NCBI GenBank assembly: GCA_017882455.1
Contig: JADGPL010000014.1
Span: forward strand, 1-64,000
Source: Solirubrobacteraceae bacterium
Lineage (GTDB): Bacteria; Actinomycetota; Thermoleophilia; Solirubrobacterales; Solirubrobacteraceae
Direction of reading: 5' to 3'
DNA: 64,000 nt
In this document: positions 1-8,656 of the stretch, one piece after another
How the letters are laid out: every line of letters begins with the position of its first letter
How positions within the stretch are numbered: position 1 is the first letter of the stretch
Made by a program: the position numbers and the translations under genes
The notes under the pieces: model-generated
Databases searched by the model: none
Told to the model about the DNA's origin: nothing
Seen by the model: the letters and a program-made list of their open reading frames with translations, nothing else

Positions 1-169
1 CAGCCACTTGAATACCACACCTCACGGCCGATTCCTCCCCGCCAAACGCCAAATCGAGCGCTCAAACTCAAAGTTACCCATTGCGTGGGAGCAGTCATCA
101 AGCCACTTTGCGGGACGGACGGGCACCGCGCCGCTCCCGTGGCATGGGAGGGGCGCTGTGTAACTCTGA

Positions 170-197
170 TTGACAGATCGGGGTATCGATGTAAACT
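170..197 (+). promoter_or_regulatory. Sigma-70-type promoter of the alkB unit
   Basis: A perfect TTGACA -35 (170-175), a 16-bp spacer and TAAACT -10 (192-197) lie about 50 bp before alkB. AGGAGG (231-236) precedes the start at 246 with a rather long spacing. I see no gene in bases 1-245; the open frames there are in the wrong register or antisense and lack family features. A TetR gene ends this unit, so its operator probably overlaps this promoter, but I could not identify a clean palindrome. Confidence 0.6.
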
Positions 198-245
198 CGT
201 CCGTCCTTCCGCTGGGAGAACCCGACCAGGAGGTGCCGCTTCCCC

Positions 246-1478
246 ATGTCAGTCGCCCCCACCGCCGTCCCCGCCGGCCCCGAGCCGGCCCGGCCATCCG
301 CGGCCGAGGAGCAGCCGCCGGCGCCGTGGAGCGACCCCAAGCGCCACGCCTGGCTGCTGGGGCTCGTGATCCCCACCCTGCCCTTTCTCACCTGGGGTCT
401 CGTCCACCTCACCGGGCTCGGCGTCCTCTGGTTCTACGGACCGGTGCTCGTCTTCGGGATCTTTCCCCTGCTCGACCTCGCCATCGGGATGGACGCGCGC
501 AACCCGCCCGACAGCGTCATCAAGTGGCTCGAACAGGACCGCTACTACCGCTGGTGCACCTATCTGTACATACCGGTCCAATACGCGGGGCTCGTGTTCG
601 CGTGCTGGCTGTGGTCCAGCGGCAAGCTCTCCACCTTCGACAGCGTCGGCCTCGCGCTCACCGTGGCGATGGTCAGCGGCATCGCCATCAACACCGCGCA
701 CGAGCTCGGACACAAGCGCGCGAGCCTCGAGCGCTGGCTGAGCCGTGTCGCGCTCGCCCAGAGCGGCTATGGGCACTTCTTCATCGAGCACAACCGCGGT
801 CACCATGTGCGCGTGGCCACACCCGAGGACCCCGCAAGCGCACGGCTGGGCGAGAGCTTCTACGCCTTTCTGCCCCGGACCGTGCTCGGCAGCCTGCGCT
901 CGGCGTGGGAGCTCGAGCGCGTGCGTCTCGCGCGCATGGAGCGCTCGCCCTGGGGGCCGGGAAACGACATCCTCGGCGCGTGGGCCATGACGGTCGTGCT
1001 GTTTGCCGCGCTCGTAGCCGGCTTCGGATTCGTGGTGCTCCCCTACCTGCTGATCCAGGCCGTGATCGGCTTCTCGCTGCTCGAGGTCGTCAACTACCTC
1101 GAGCACTACGGCCTGCTGCGCCAGCGACGCGAGGACGGCCGCTACGAACGCACGCGCCCGGAGCACAGCTGGAACAGCAACAGCGCAGCGTCCAATGTCC
1201 TGCTCTATCACCTGCAGCGCCACTCCGACCACCACGCCAACCCGATCCGCCGCTACCAGGCCCTGCGCCACGTCGAGGAGGCTCCCCAGCTGCCCACCGG
1301 CTATGCCGGCATGATCCTGCTCGCGGTCATCCCACCGCTGTGGAGGCGCACCATGGACCATCGTGTCCTGGCTCATTATCAGGGCGAGCTCGCTTGCGCC
1401 AACCTCAAGCCAGGGCTCGCCCGGCGCAAGCTCAGGCGGTATCAGCTGACGGCCTCACACGCACAGGACACGCCGTGA
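246..1478 (+). CDS. alkB: Alkane 1-monooxygenase (AlkB)
   Basis: Integral-membrane non-haem di-iron hydroxylase that oxidises the terminal methyl of n-alkanes to 1-alkanols, using electrons from rubredoxin. The 410-residue length fits the family. The histidine motifs that bind the di-iron centre are visible in order: HELGHK near residue 152, EHNRGHH near 181, NYLEHYG near 283 and LQRHSDHH near 323. Several hydrophobic segments lie between residues 35 and 275. The ATG at 246 follows an AGGAGG. The stop overlaps the GTG of the rubredoxin gene (GTGA at 1475-1478), so the electron donor is translationally coupled to the hydroxylase. The substrate chain length cannot be told from sequence alone. 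Confidence 0.95.
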   Translation: MSVAPTAVPAGPEPARPSAAEEQPPAPWSDPKRHAWLLGLVIPTLPFLTWGLVHLTGLGVLWFYGPVLVFGIFPLLDLAIGMDARNPPDSVIKWLEQDRYYRWCTYLYIPVQYAGLVFACWLWSSGKLSTFDSVGLALTVAMVSGIAINTAHELGHKRASLERWLSRVALAQSGYGHFFIEHNRGHHVRVATPEDPASARLGESFYAFLPRTVLGSLRSAWELERVRLARMERSPWGPGNDILGAWAMTVVLFAALVAGFGFVVLPYLLIQAVIGFSLLEVVNYLEHYGLLRQRREDGRYERTRPEHSWNSNSAASNVLLYHLQRHSDHHANPIRRYQALRHVEEAPQLPTGYAGMILLAVIPPLWRRTMDHRVLAHYQGELACANLKPGLARRKLRRYQLTASHAQDTP

Positions 1479-1639
1479 GCCGCTACCGCTGCCCCGCCTG
1501 CGGCTACGTCTACGACGAGCAGCACGGTCACCCACGCGAGGGCTTCCCGCCCGGAACCGGCTGGAGTGAGGTGCCAGAGGACTGGGCCTGCCCGGACTGC
1601 GGGGTGCGCGATAAGGTCGACTTCGAGCCCGTCGACTGA
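1475..1639 (+). CDS. Rubredoxin
   Basis: A 54-residue one-iron electron carrier with the two iron-binding knuckles CPACGY (N-terminal) and CPDCG (C-terminal), and the conserved PPGTGW and PEDWACP segments between them. The GTG start at 1475 lies inside the alkB stop. It is expected to pass electrons from a rubredoxin reductase to AlkB in the cytoplasm. No rubredoxin reductase gene is present in this window, so that partner must be encoded elsewhere. Confidence 0.95.
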   Translation: MSRYRCPACGYVYDEQHGHPREGFPPGTGWSEVPEDWACPDCGVRDKVDFEPVD

Positions 1640-1676
1640 ACGCCCCGCAGCTGCCCTCGACGCACACGAGACGAAG

Positions 1677-2294
1677 ATGCCCACCGCCGAGCAACGCATC
1701 CCCTATGCCGTGGCCGCACGCGAGCTGCTGCGCAACACGCTGCTGGACGGCGCCAGTCATGAGCTGCAATCCCGCCGCTGGAGCGAGATCACGATGGCCG
1801 ACATCGCCCTCGCCGCCGGCGTCAGCCGCCAGACCCTCTACAAGGAGTTCGGCTCCCGCGACGAGTTCGCCCAGGTCCTAGTCATGCGCGAGACCGAGCG
1901 GTTCCTCGACGCGGTCGAGCAGGCCGTGCACGCCCACCTCGACGACCCCTCCCGCGCGCTGGCAGCCGCCTTCGACGTCTTCCTCACAGCCGCCGCCGAT
2001 AACCCGATCGTGCGCACGATCGTCGGCGGCGAGGGCGCCGAGGAGCTCCTCGCGCTCTTCACCACCCAGGGCGAGCCGCTCGTCGAGAGCGCCGTCGAGC
2101 GCATCACCGCGGTCATGCTCGCCGGCTGGCCACTCGTGGAGCCCGCCGACGCGGAGCTCCTGGGCGAGGCTCTCGTCCGGCTGGCCATCAGCTACGCCGC
2201 CCTGCCCAAAGGGCCCGCCAGCATGACCGCTGCCTCAGTCGCCAAGCTGCTCGGACCCTACATCGAGCACCTCGTCGCCGATAGCGGCGCTTAG
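1677..2294 (+). CDS. TetR-family transcriptional regulator
   Basis: A 205-residue protein with an N-terminal TetR helix-turn-helix: the segment WSEITMADIALAAGVSRQTL, at about residues 33-52, is followed by YKEFGSRDEF. The C-terminal half is a helical ligand-binding domain without recognisable specificity. The open frame extends upstream into the rubredoxin gene, but the ATG at 1677, 38 bp after the rubredoxin stop, is the natural start. It is co-directional with alkB-rubredoxin and is probably the alkane-responsive repressor of that unit, as with AlkU/AlkX-type TetR genes next to actinobacterial alkB. That role is inferred from position. Confidence 0.88.
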   Translation: MPTAEQRIPYAVAARELLRNTLLDGASHELQSRRWSEITMADIALAAGVSRQTLYKEFGSRDEFAQVLVMRETERFLDAVEQAVHAHLDDPSRALAAAFDVFLTAAADNPIVRTIVGGEGAEELLALFTTQGEPLVESAVERITAVMLAGWPLVEPADAELLGEALVRLAISYAALPKGPASMTAASVAKLLGPYIEHLVADSGA

Positions 2295-2373
2295 CGGGCG
2301 CTCGCGGGGCTGGCGGGCGCGGGCGCGCCGGGGGTCCGCAGAAACTACCGTCCGGCGTCGCGCGAGCAGGCCA

Positions 2374-2379
2374 TAAGAT
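2374..2379 (+). promoter_or_regulatory. Putative -10 box of a leaderless transcript (xylose-type operon)
   Basis: TAAGAT lies 8 bp before the ATG at 2388. A start point 7-9 bases downstream of this box would coincide with the A of the ATG, and no Shine-Dalgarno sequence is visible. This suggests a leaderless mRNA for the five-gene operon that follows. Confidence 0.4.
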
Positions 2380-2387
2380 GGATCCCC

Positions 2388-3353
2388 ATGAGGCTCGGCC
2401 TGCTCTCGACGGCGCGGATCAACGAGCTGCTCGTCGCGGGAGCGCGCCAGGTGCCTGGCGTCGAGGTTGTCGCGATCGGCTCGCGCGACCACGCGCGCGC
2501 CGAGGCGCAGGCGCAGGCGCTCGGCGTTCCACGCGCCCATGGCTCCTACGAGGCGCTGCTCGCCGATCCGGACGTCGAGGCGGTCTACGTCGCGCTGCCC
2601 AACTCGCTCCACGTCGAGTGGTCGCTGCGCGCGCTGGCGGCCGGGCGGCACGTGCTCTGCGAGAAGCCGCTCTCGCGTCACCCCGACGACGTCGTACGCG
2701 CCTTCGATGAGGCGGAGCGCGGCGGGCTCGTGCTCGCCGAGGGGTTCATGTGGCGTCACCACCCGCAGGCGCTCCGGCTGCTGGAGCTGCTGCAGGAGAT
2801 CGGCGAGCTGCGCCTGGTCCGAGCGTCGTTCTCCTTCCTGCTCGAGCGCCCCGGCGACCTCCGCGTGCAGGCGGCGCTCGAGGGAGGCGCCCTGATGGAC
2901 GTAGGCTGCTACTGCCTCAGCGCCGCGCGGCTGCTCGCCGGCGAGCCGCTGGCGGTGAGCGCACAGCAGGTGCGGGGCGGCGACGGCGTCGACGTGCGCC
3001 TCACCGGCCTGCTGCGCTTCCCCGGCGAGGTGCTCGCGACGATCGACTGCGGCCTCGACATGGCGGCGCGTGACGAGCTCGAGGTGACGGGCACGCGCGG
3101 CGTCCTCTGGCTCGACGATCCGTGGCACTCCCGCAACCCCGCCATCGAGCTGCGCCGCGCCGACGGCTCAGTCGAGCGCATCGCCGTCGAGCAGCTGGAC
3201 CCGTACGCTTGCGAGCTCCAGGACTTCGCCGCCGCCGTCGCCGGCGAGCGCGCGCAGCGCTACGGACGCGAGGACGCGCTCGCGCAGGCGCGCGCGATCG
3301 CCGCGCTCCACACGAGCGCCGAAACCAACCAACCGACGGAGGTAGAACGATGA
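2388..3353 (+). CDS. Gfo/Idh/MocA-family sugar oxidoreductase
   Basis: A 321-residue NAD(P)-dependent dehydrogenase. It has an N-terminal Rossmann domain (LGLLSTARINELLVAGA, then VVAIGSRD), the family-defining EKPLSRH around residue 90 and the GCYCLSAAR segment near residue 170 in the second domain. It opens an operon with a xylose-isomerase-like protein, xylulokinase, a HAD phosphatase and an aldo/keto reductase, so a pentose or its derivative is the likely substrate. D-xylose dehydrogenase activity is one possibility. Its stop overlaps the next gene by ATGA (3350-3353). Confidence 0.88.
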   Translation: MRLGLLSTARINELLVAGARQVPGVEVVAIGSRDHARAEAQAQALGVPRAHGSYEALLADPDVEAVYVALPNSLHVEWSLRALAAGRHVLCEKPLSRHPDDVVRAFDEAERGGLVLAEGFMWRHHPQALRLLELLQEIGELRLVRASFSFLLERPGDLRVQAALEGGALMDVGCYCLSAARLLAGEPLAVSAQQVRGGDGVDVRLTGLLRFPGEVLATIDCGLDMAARDELEVTGTRGVLWLDDPWHSRNPAIELRRADGSVERIAVEQLDPYACELQDFAAAVAGERAQRYGREDALAQARAIAALHTSAETNQPTEVER

Positions 3354-4354
3354 AGACGAGTCTCGGCATCTGGGCGTTCGGTCCGATGATCACGCGCTTC
3401 GTTCCCGGCGGCTACCAGCCGGCGCACGCCTATGACGCGGAACCGGTCGCCGAGAAGGTGCACCGCGCGGTCGAGGGCCTCGGCGATCTGATCGACGGCT
3501 ACGAGTTCCACTACCCGCTGGAGCTCTCCCACGAGAACATCAGCGACGTCCAGGAGGCCCTCGGCGACCACGACATCTACTGCGTCGCCACCGGCCTGCA
3601 CCTCGACCCGCGCTTCGGGCGCGGCGGCCTCGTGAACCCCGACGAGCACGTCCGCGCGGAGGCGCGGCGGATCGTGTGCGAGGGCGCCGAGTTCGCCGGC
3701 GGGCTGGGTGCGAACCTGATCGTCTGGCCGGGGATCGAGGGCTACAACTACCCGTTCCAGACCCCCTACGTGGACTCGTGGCACTGGCTGATCGAGGGCA
3801 TCGGCGAGGCCGCCGAGGTCTGCAAGCGCCACGGGGTCAAGCTGTTCCTCGAGCACAAGAACTCCGAGCCGGCGATGAAGATCCTGATGCGCAACATGGG
3901 CATGACGATCTACGTCGCCAACAAGCTGCGGGCAGAGGGGCTCGACAACGTCCAGATCAACATGGACTGGCAGCACCTGTTGATGAACGACGAGCACCTC
4001 CCGGAGTACGCCGCGCTGCTGCACTCCGAGGGACTGCTCGGCCACCAGCACGGAAACTCCGGCTGGGGCACCTTCGACGACGACAACATGCTCGGCGCGA
4101 CGGCGTTCATGGAGACGATCGAGCTGGCGCTCGAGCTGCGCCGCTGCGGCTACGGCGAGAACGGCGAACGGCTCGGTCTCGACCTCTACCCCTACACCGA
4201 GGATCAGATCGGGGCGGTCAAGCGCTCGGTGATCCAGTGGAACTTCATCGACTCCATAGCAGCCAAGATCGACGACACGGCGCTCGCGGAGGCGCAGACC
4301 CGCAAGGACGCCGTCACCGCCTACGAGCTGGTCTACGCCGCGCTGGGCGCGTGA
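3350..4354 (+). CDS. Xylose-isomerase-like TIM-barrel sugar isomerase
   Basis: A 334-residue protein of the AP-endonuclease-2/xylose-isomerase TIM-barrel superfamily. Candidate metal ligands appear in the expected order: Glu in FLEHKN, Asp/His in NMDWQHL, His in GHQHGN and Asp in GLDLYPYTED. The frame runs upstream into the preceding gene, but the ATG at 3350 overlaps the Gfo/Idh stop and gives the expected N-terminus (MKTSLGIWAFG). The xylulokinase gene 28 bp downstream makes D-xylose to D-xylulose isomerisation the best guess. Another ketose/aldose pair cannot be excluded, because it is not a close match to the classical XylA I can recall. Confidence 0.8.
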   Translation: MKTSLGIWAFGPMITRFVPGGYQPAHAYDAEPVAEKVHRAVEGLGDLIDGYEFHYPLELSHENISDVQEALGDHDIYCVATGLHLDPRFGRGGLVNPDEHVRAEARRIVCEGAEFAGGLGANLIVWPGIEGYNYPFQTPYVDSWHWLIEGIGEAAEVCKRHGVKLFLEHKNSEPAMKILMRNMGMTIYVANKLRAEGLDNVQINMDWQHLLMNDEHLPEYAALLHSEGLLGHQHGNSGWGTFDDDNMLGATAFMETIELALELRRCGYGENGERLGLDLYPYTEDQIGAVKRSVIQWNFIDSIAAKIDDTALAEAQTRKDAVTAYELVYAALGA

Positions 4355-4382
4355 GCGGCGGCGACACTCCGGGACACCGAGC

Positions 4383-5816
4383 GTGAGCGCATTCGGGCTG
4401 GACGTCGGCACCAGCGGCGTCAAGGGGCTCGCGCTCGACGCCGAGGGGAACGTGCTGGCGGCGGCGGAGGCGGGGTATCCGCTGTCAACGCCCCGCCCCG
4501 GCTGGGCTGAGCAGGATCCGGAGGATTGGTGGCGCGCGGCCGAGGCGGTGCTCGCGCAGTTGCGCGCATCCGCCGGGACGCCTCAGGGCATCGGGCTCTC
4601 GGGGCAGATGCATGGCCTGGTGGTGCTCGACGCCCATGACCGCGTGCTGCGGCCGGCGATCATCTGGAACGACCAGCGCACCGGCGCGGAGTGCCGCGAG
4701 ATCGAGGCGACGCTCGGCCTGGAGCGGCTGACCGGGCTGACGGGCAACCGCGCGCTCACGAGCTTCACGGCGCCGAAACTGCTGTGGCTCCGACACCACG
4801 AGCCGGACGTGTACGCGCGCATCGCGCGCATCGCGCTGCCGAAGGACTACGTCCGGCTGCGCCTCTGCGGCGAGCACGCCACCGACGTCGCCGACGCCTC
4901 CGGGACGCTGCTGCTGGACGTCGCCGAGCGGCGCTGGAGCGAGGAGATGCTCGACGCGCTCGCGTTCGAGCGGGAGTGGCTGCCGCGCGTGCTCGAGAGC
5001 CCGCAGGTGAGCGGCGTGACCGCCGAGGGCGTGCCCGTCGCCGCCGGCGCGGGCGACCAGGCCGCCGGCGCGCTCGGCGTCGGCGTCGATCGCCCGGGAC
5101 CGGTGTCGGTCGTGCTCGGGACCTCCGGTGTCGTGTTCGCCGCGCTCGAGCGCTACGCCGCCGACCAGCAGGTGCGCGTGCAAACCTTCTGCCACGCGAT
5201 TCCGGGCACATGGCACGCGATGGGCGTGATGCTCTCGGCGGCAGGCTCGCTGCGCTGGCTGCAGGCGATCCTCGGCGCCGACTACGACGTCCTCACCGCC
5301 GAGGCGAGCGCCTGGGCGCCGACGACCGAGGGGCTCACGTTCCTGCCCTATCTCGCCGGCGAGCGCACGCCGCACGACGACCCAGACGCGCGCGGCTCCT
5401 ACACCGGCCTCAGCCTGCGCCACGACCGCGGCGCGCTCGTGCGCGCGCTGCTCGAGGGCGTCGCCTTCGGCCTGCGCGACTCGCTCGACCTGATCTGCGA
5501 GCTCGGCGGGGTGGGCGGGGCTCCCACACACGGGCGTGTCTCCGGCGGCGGCGCCCGCAGCGAGGAGTGGCTGCGAATCGTCGCCTCCGTGCTCGAGCTG
5601 CCGCTCGAGCGCGTCGCCGTCGAGGACGCGGCGGCGTTCGGCGCCGCGCTGCTCGGCGGCGTCGCCGGCGGCGTCTGGCCGGACGTCCCCACCGCGGTCG
5701 CCGCGACCGTGCGACCGCGCGAGCCGATCGAGCCGGTGCCCGACTGGGTCGAGCCCTACCGCGCGGGGCGCGAGCGCTTCCGCGCGCTCTACCCGGCACT
5801 GCGCGCATGCCGCTGA
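4383..5816 (+). CDS. xylB: Xylulokinase
   Basis: An FGGY-family carbohydrate kinase of 477 residues that phosphorylates D-xylulose to D-xylulose 5-phosphate for the pentose phosphate pathway. It opens with the ATP-binding GLDVGTSGVKG and has the xylulokinase substrate motif SGQMHGLV, then WNDQRT. The second actin-like domain carries VVLGTSGVVF and the FGGY-signature-like segment around GVAFGLRDSLD. The GTG start at 4383 follows a 28-bp gap. The end overlaps the HAD gene by 10 bp, which supports coupled translation. Confidence 0.93.
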   Translation: MSAFGLDVGTSGVKGLALDAEGNVLAAAEAGYPLSTPRPGWAEQDPEDWWRAAEAVLAQLRASAGTPQGIGLSGQMHGLVVLDAHDRVLRPAIIWNDQRTGAECREIEATLGLERLTGLTGNRALTSFTAPKLLWLRHHEPDVYARIARIALPKDYVRLRLCGEHATDVADASGTLLLDVAERRWSEEMLDALAFEREWLPRVLESPQVSGVTAEGVPVAAGAGDQAAGALGVGVDRPGPVSVVLGTSGVVFAALERYAADQQVRVQTFCHAIPGTWHAMGVMLSAAGSLRWLQAILGADYDVLTAEASAWAPTTEGLTFLPYLAGERTPHDDPDARGSYTGLSLRHDRGALVRALLEGVAFGLRDSLDLICELGGVGGAPTHGRVSGGGARSEEWLRIVASVLELPLERVAVEDAAAFGAALLGGVAGGVWPDVPTAVAATVRPREPIEPVPDWVEPYRAGRERFRALYPALRACR

Positions 5817-6433
5817 CGCCACCCGCCGACGCCGTCATCTTCGACTTCGACGGCGTCATCATCGACTCGCGCCAACCGGTCGAGACGGCCATCAACGGCG
5901 CGCTGCTCGCGCACGGCTTCGCGCCGCTCAGCACCGCCGAGACCGCGCGCTTCATCGGCCCGCCGGCGTTGAGCGCGTTCGCCGAGCTGACCGGCGCCGC
6001 CGAGGACTCGGAGATCGTCGCCGCGGCCGTCGCCACCTACCACGACATCTTCGCCCGCGTGTATCTCGAGCAGACTCAGCTCATCGAGGGGATGCCAGAG
6101 CTGCTGCGCAGCCTGACGCTGCCGCGCGCGCTCGCGACCTCCAAGGCGCGCCAGTTCGTCGCGCCGCTGCTCGAGCACTTCCGCATCGAGTTCGCGGTCG
6201 TCAGCGCGCCCGTGCTCGACGAGCCCAAGGCCGAGACCGTCGCGCGCGCGCAGCGACAGCTCGGCGCGCGCAACCCTGTCGTCGTCGGCGACCGCTTCTA
6301 CGACATCGAGGCCGCGCGCGCCTGCGGCCTGCGCGTGATCGGCGTCACCTGGGGCATCGGCGACCGCCACGAGCTGCGCGACGCCGACGTCATCGTCGAG
6401 CGGCCCGCCGAGCTCCTCGCACTGCTCGCATAG
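5807..6433 (+). CDS. HAD-superfamily phosphatase
   Basis: A 208-residue haloacid-dehalogenase-like hydrolase. Motif I is FDFDGVIIDS with the nucleophilic Asp. Motif II is the Thr/Ser of RALATSKAR. The motif III lysine is in DEPKAET. Motif IV is VGDRFYDIEAA. The ATG at 5807 lies inside the end of xylB. In Bacillus subtilis the arabinose operon carries a HAD sugar-phosphate phosphatase (AraL). This gene, placed between xylB and a convergent ara operon, may play the same detoxifying role by removing excess sugar phosphates. That function is inferred. Confidence 0.85.
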   Translation: MPLTPPADAVIFDFDGVIIDSRQPVETAINGALLAHGFAPLSTAETARFIGPPALSAFAELTGAAEDSEIVAAAVATYHDIFARVYLEQTQLIEGMPELLRSLTLPRALATSKARQFVAPLLEHFRIEFAVVSAPVLDEPKAETVARAQRQLGARNPVVVGDRFYDIEAARACGLRVIGVTWGIGDRHELRDADVIVERPAELLALLA

Positions 6434-6436
6434 CGC

Positions 6437-6463
6437 CCGACCGCACGGCGGTCTCGCGGTCGG
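6437..6463. terminator. Inverted repeat between HAD and aldo/keto reductase genes
   Basis: A perfect 8-bp stem, CCGACCGC (6437-6444) with GCGGTCGG (6456-6463), encloses an 11-base loop. There is no U-tract. It may attenuate or terminate transcription after the HAD gene. It also lies close enough to the next start (6484) to be a 5'-leader structure. Confidence 0.35.
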
Positions 6464-6483
6464 ACCTGCGACGATGCGACCCG

Positions 6484-7461
6484 ATGGAGCAGCGGCGCAT
6501 CGAGCGACTCGGACGCAGCGTCAGCGCTGTCGGCCTCGGCACCTGGCAGCTCGGCGCCGATTGGGGCACGGTCACGCCGCAGGCGGCGCACGCCGTGCTC
6601 GACGCCGCCGTCGATGCCGGGGTCACGTTCTTCGACACCGCCGACGTCTACGGCGACGGCCGCAGCGAGCAGTTCTGCGGCGAGCTGCATGCGCGTCATC
6701 CGGAGATCTTCGTCGCGACGAAGATGGGCCGGCGCGTCGAGCAGCTGCCCGAGAACTACAACCGCGAGGCGTTCTCCGCCTGGAACGAGCGCTCGCGCGC
6801 GAACCTCGACGTCGATTGCATCGACCTTGTGCAGCTGCACTGCCCACCTGACCCCGTCTACGAGGATGACGCGGTGTTCGCGGCGCTCGATGACCTCGTC
6901 GAGGACGGCCGCATCGCCGCCTACGGCGTCTCGGTCGAGACCTGCGCGCAGGCGCTGCGCGCGATCGCACGGCCGCACGTGGCGAGCGTGCAGATCATCC
7001 TCAACTGCTTCCGGCTCAAGCCGCTCGAGCAGGTGCTGCCCGCGGCGCGCGAAGCCGGCGTCGGGATCATCGCGCGCGTGCCGCTCGCGTCAGGTCTGCT
7101 CTCGGGGCGCTACGACGAGCACACGACGTTCGCGCCCGAGGACCATCGCAACTACAACCGCCACGGCGAGGCCTTCGACGTCGGCGAGACGTTCGCGGGC
7201 GTGCCGTACGAGACCGGGCTGGCCGCCGCGCGGGAGCTCGGACAGCTGCTCGACCCCGGGACGACGCTCGCCCAGCTCGCGCTGCGCTGGGTGATCGACC
7301 AGCCGGGGGTGAGCACGGTGATCCCCGGCGCCCGCAACGTCGAGCAGGTGCGCCAGAACGTCGCCGCCGCCGCGCTTGAGCCGCTGCGCCCCGACCAGCT
7401 CGAGGGGGTCGCGGAGGTCTACGACCGGCTGCTCCGCGAGCACGTCCACGGGCGCTGGTGA
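6484..7461 (+). CDS. Aldo/keto reductase
   Basis: A 325-residue NADPH-dependent (beta/alpha)8 oxidoreductase. The tetrad is visible: Asp in FFDTADVYG (about residue 50), Tyr in the same segment, Lys in FVATKMG and His in LVQLHCPP. The C-terminal cofactor-binding signature is present as STVIPGARNVEQV. The long frame extends upstream in the HAD region, but the ATG at 6484 gives the canonical N-terminus (RIERLGRSVSAVGLGTW). It is the last gene of the rightward pentose operon and converges with araM, with only 4 bp between stops. The physiological substrate is unknown. Confidence 0.9.
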   Translation: MEQRRIERLGRSVSAVGLGTWQLGADWGTVTPQAAHAVLDAAVDAGVTFFDTADVYGDGRSEQFCGELHARHPEIFVATKMGRRVEQLPENYNREAFSAWNERSRANLDVDCIDLVQLHCPPDPVYEDDAVFAALDDLVEDGRIAAYGVSVETCAQALRAIARPHVASVQIILNCFRLKPLEQVLPAAREAGVGIIARVPLASGLLSGRYDEHTTFAPEDHRNYNRHGEAFDVGETFAGVPYETGLAAARELGQLLDPGTTLAQLALRWVIDQPGVSTVIPGARNVEQVRQNVAAAALEPLRPDQLEGVAEVYDRLLREHVHGRW

Positions 7462-7465
7462 GAAC

Positions 7466-8656
7466 CTAGGGCTCGAAGTCGAGCGCCTCGTCGAGCGCCT
7501 GCTCGAGCACCCCCTGGCCCTCGAGGAAGTCCACCACCGTGTAGCGCGCACGCAGCCGACCTCCGTAGCGCAGCCCGGCGCGCAGCATCGCCGCGTCGAT
7601 CCCCAGATAGCCTGGCCGGCGATCGGGGATGCCGGCGCGCAGCAGCGCATCCGCGGCCGCGTCGAAGCCCTGCAGCGACGGCGCCAGGCGCGCGCGCAGC
7701 GCGGCCCAGCGCGTCTCCTCGTCGGGCCAGGAGGCGGGCACCGCGGCGATCAGGCGCTGCTTCTCCGCCACCGCCGCGAGTACGTCTGGCGGCGGCTCGC
7801 CGAGCCACGCGCGCGCAGCAGCATCGAGCGGCTCGGCAACCGGCTGCGGCCGGCGCGGCAGCGCCACGCCGCCGCCGAACGCGAACCGCTGCAGGCGCAT
7901 CGCGAACCCCGTCGCGTAGCCCACCTGGAGCCCGTGCAGCGCCCGCGGCCGCCTGCCGCGGCCGGCGAGCAGATCCCAGAAGTGCGATGCGTGATGCTCA
8001 CAGCCGCTCGCCGGGCGCGAGCTGCCGACCGCCGCCATCACCAGCCCCGACTCGATCAACGCGCGCAGCAGCCCGCCGATGGCCTCGACGTCGCCGGCGA
8101 GCAGCGCAGCGACGTCGAGCTCGGGCAGCGGCTCGAGCTCGCGCCAGTCCTCGCCGTAGAGCAGGTGCGTCGCGAGCCAGTCGACCCGCGCTGTGGTCTT
8201 GGCGAGCAGGTCGCCGATGCCGGCCCGCGTCAGCTCGATCGGCGCCGCCGCCGCGATCCGCGGATCGGCGAAGATCGCCGCCGGCGCCCGCGCGGGCAGC
8301 GTCAGCTTGACGCCGTCGCGCTCCATCGCCGCCACGCTCGACGCGTAGCCGTCCATCGACGCCGCCGTCGGTACGCTGACGAAGTCGCAGTCGGCGCTGT
8401 GCGCGGCGTAGCGGACGATGTCGGTCAGCGTCCCCGAGCCCACCGCGACGAGCCCGGTGCGCAGCCGCGCGCGCACCTGCGCCGCGGCATCCTCGGTCGC
8501 GTGCAGGTCCGCCGGGAGGACAAGCGATTCGGCGCCGAGCTCGCCCGCCACGCGCGCGCCGGCCACCGCCTCGGTGTTGACGTCCATCACCACCAGCGCC
8601 GGCCGCGGCACGTGCGCCGCGAGCCGCTCCAGCGCGCCCTCTTCGACGACGATCAC
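7466..8656 (-). CDS. AraM-like sn-glycerol-1-phosphate dehydrogenase family protein
   Basis: A 396-residue iron/zinc-type alcohol-dehydrogenase fold with the NAD-binding GSGTLTDIVRYAA, the SVPTAASMDGYAS loop and candidate metal-binding histidines in GCEHHASHF. These match the AraM/EgsA group, which reduces dihydroxyacetone phosphate to glycerol-1-phosphate. The GTG start at 8656 overlaps the araD stop (GTGA on this strand). The long frame upstream is antisense noise. araM also sits in the B. subtilis arabinose operon, so its presence here is an old association whose purpose in arabinose catabolism is unclear. Confidence 0.85.
   Translation of the reverse strand: MIVVEEGALERLAAHVPRPALVVMDVNTEAVAGARVAGELGAESLVLPADLHATEDAAAQVRARLRTGLVAVGSGTLTDIVRYAAHSADCDFVSVPTAASMDGYASSVAAMERDGVKLTLPARAPAAIFADPRIAAAAPIELTRAGIGDLLAKTTARVDWLATHLLYGEDWRELEPLPELDVAALLAGDVEAIGGLLRALIESGLVMAAVGSSRPASGCEHHASHFWDLLAGRGRRPRALHGLQVGYATGFAMRLQRFAFGGGVALPRRPQPVAEPLDAAARAWLGEPPPDVLAAVAEKQRLIAAVPASWPDEETRWAALRARLAPSLQGFDAAADALLRAGIPDRRPGYLGIDAAMLRAGLRYGGRLRARYTVVDFLEGQGVLEQALDEALDFEP

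Noticed and set aside
22-412. ORFs on both strands over the alkB leader
   Set aside because: They overlap a clear promoter and have arginine/serine-rich composition typical of random high-GC frames.
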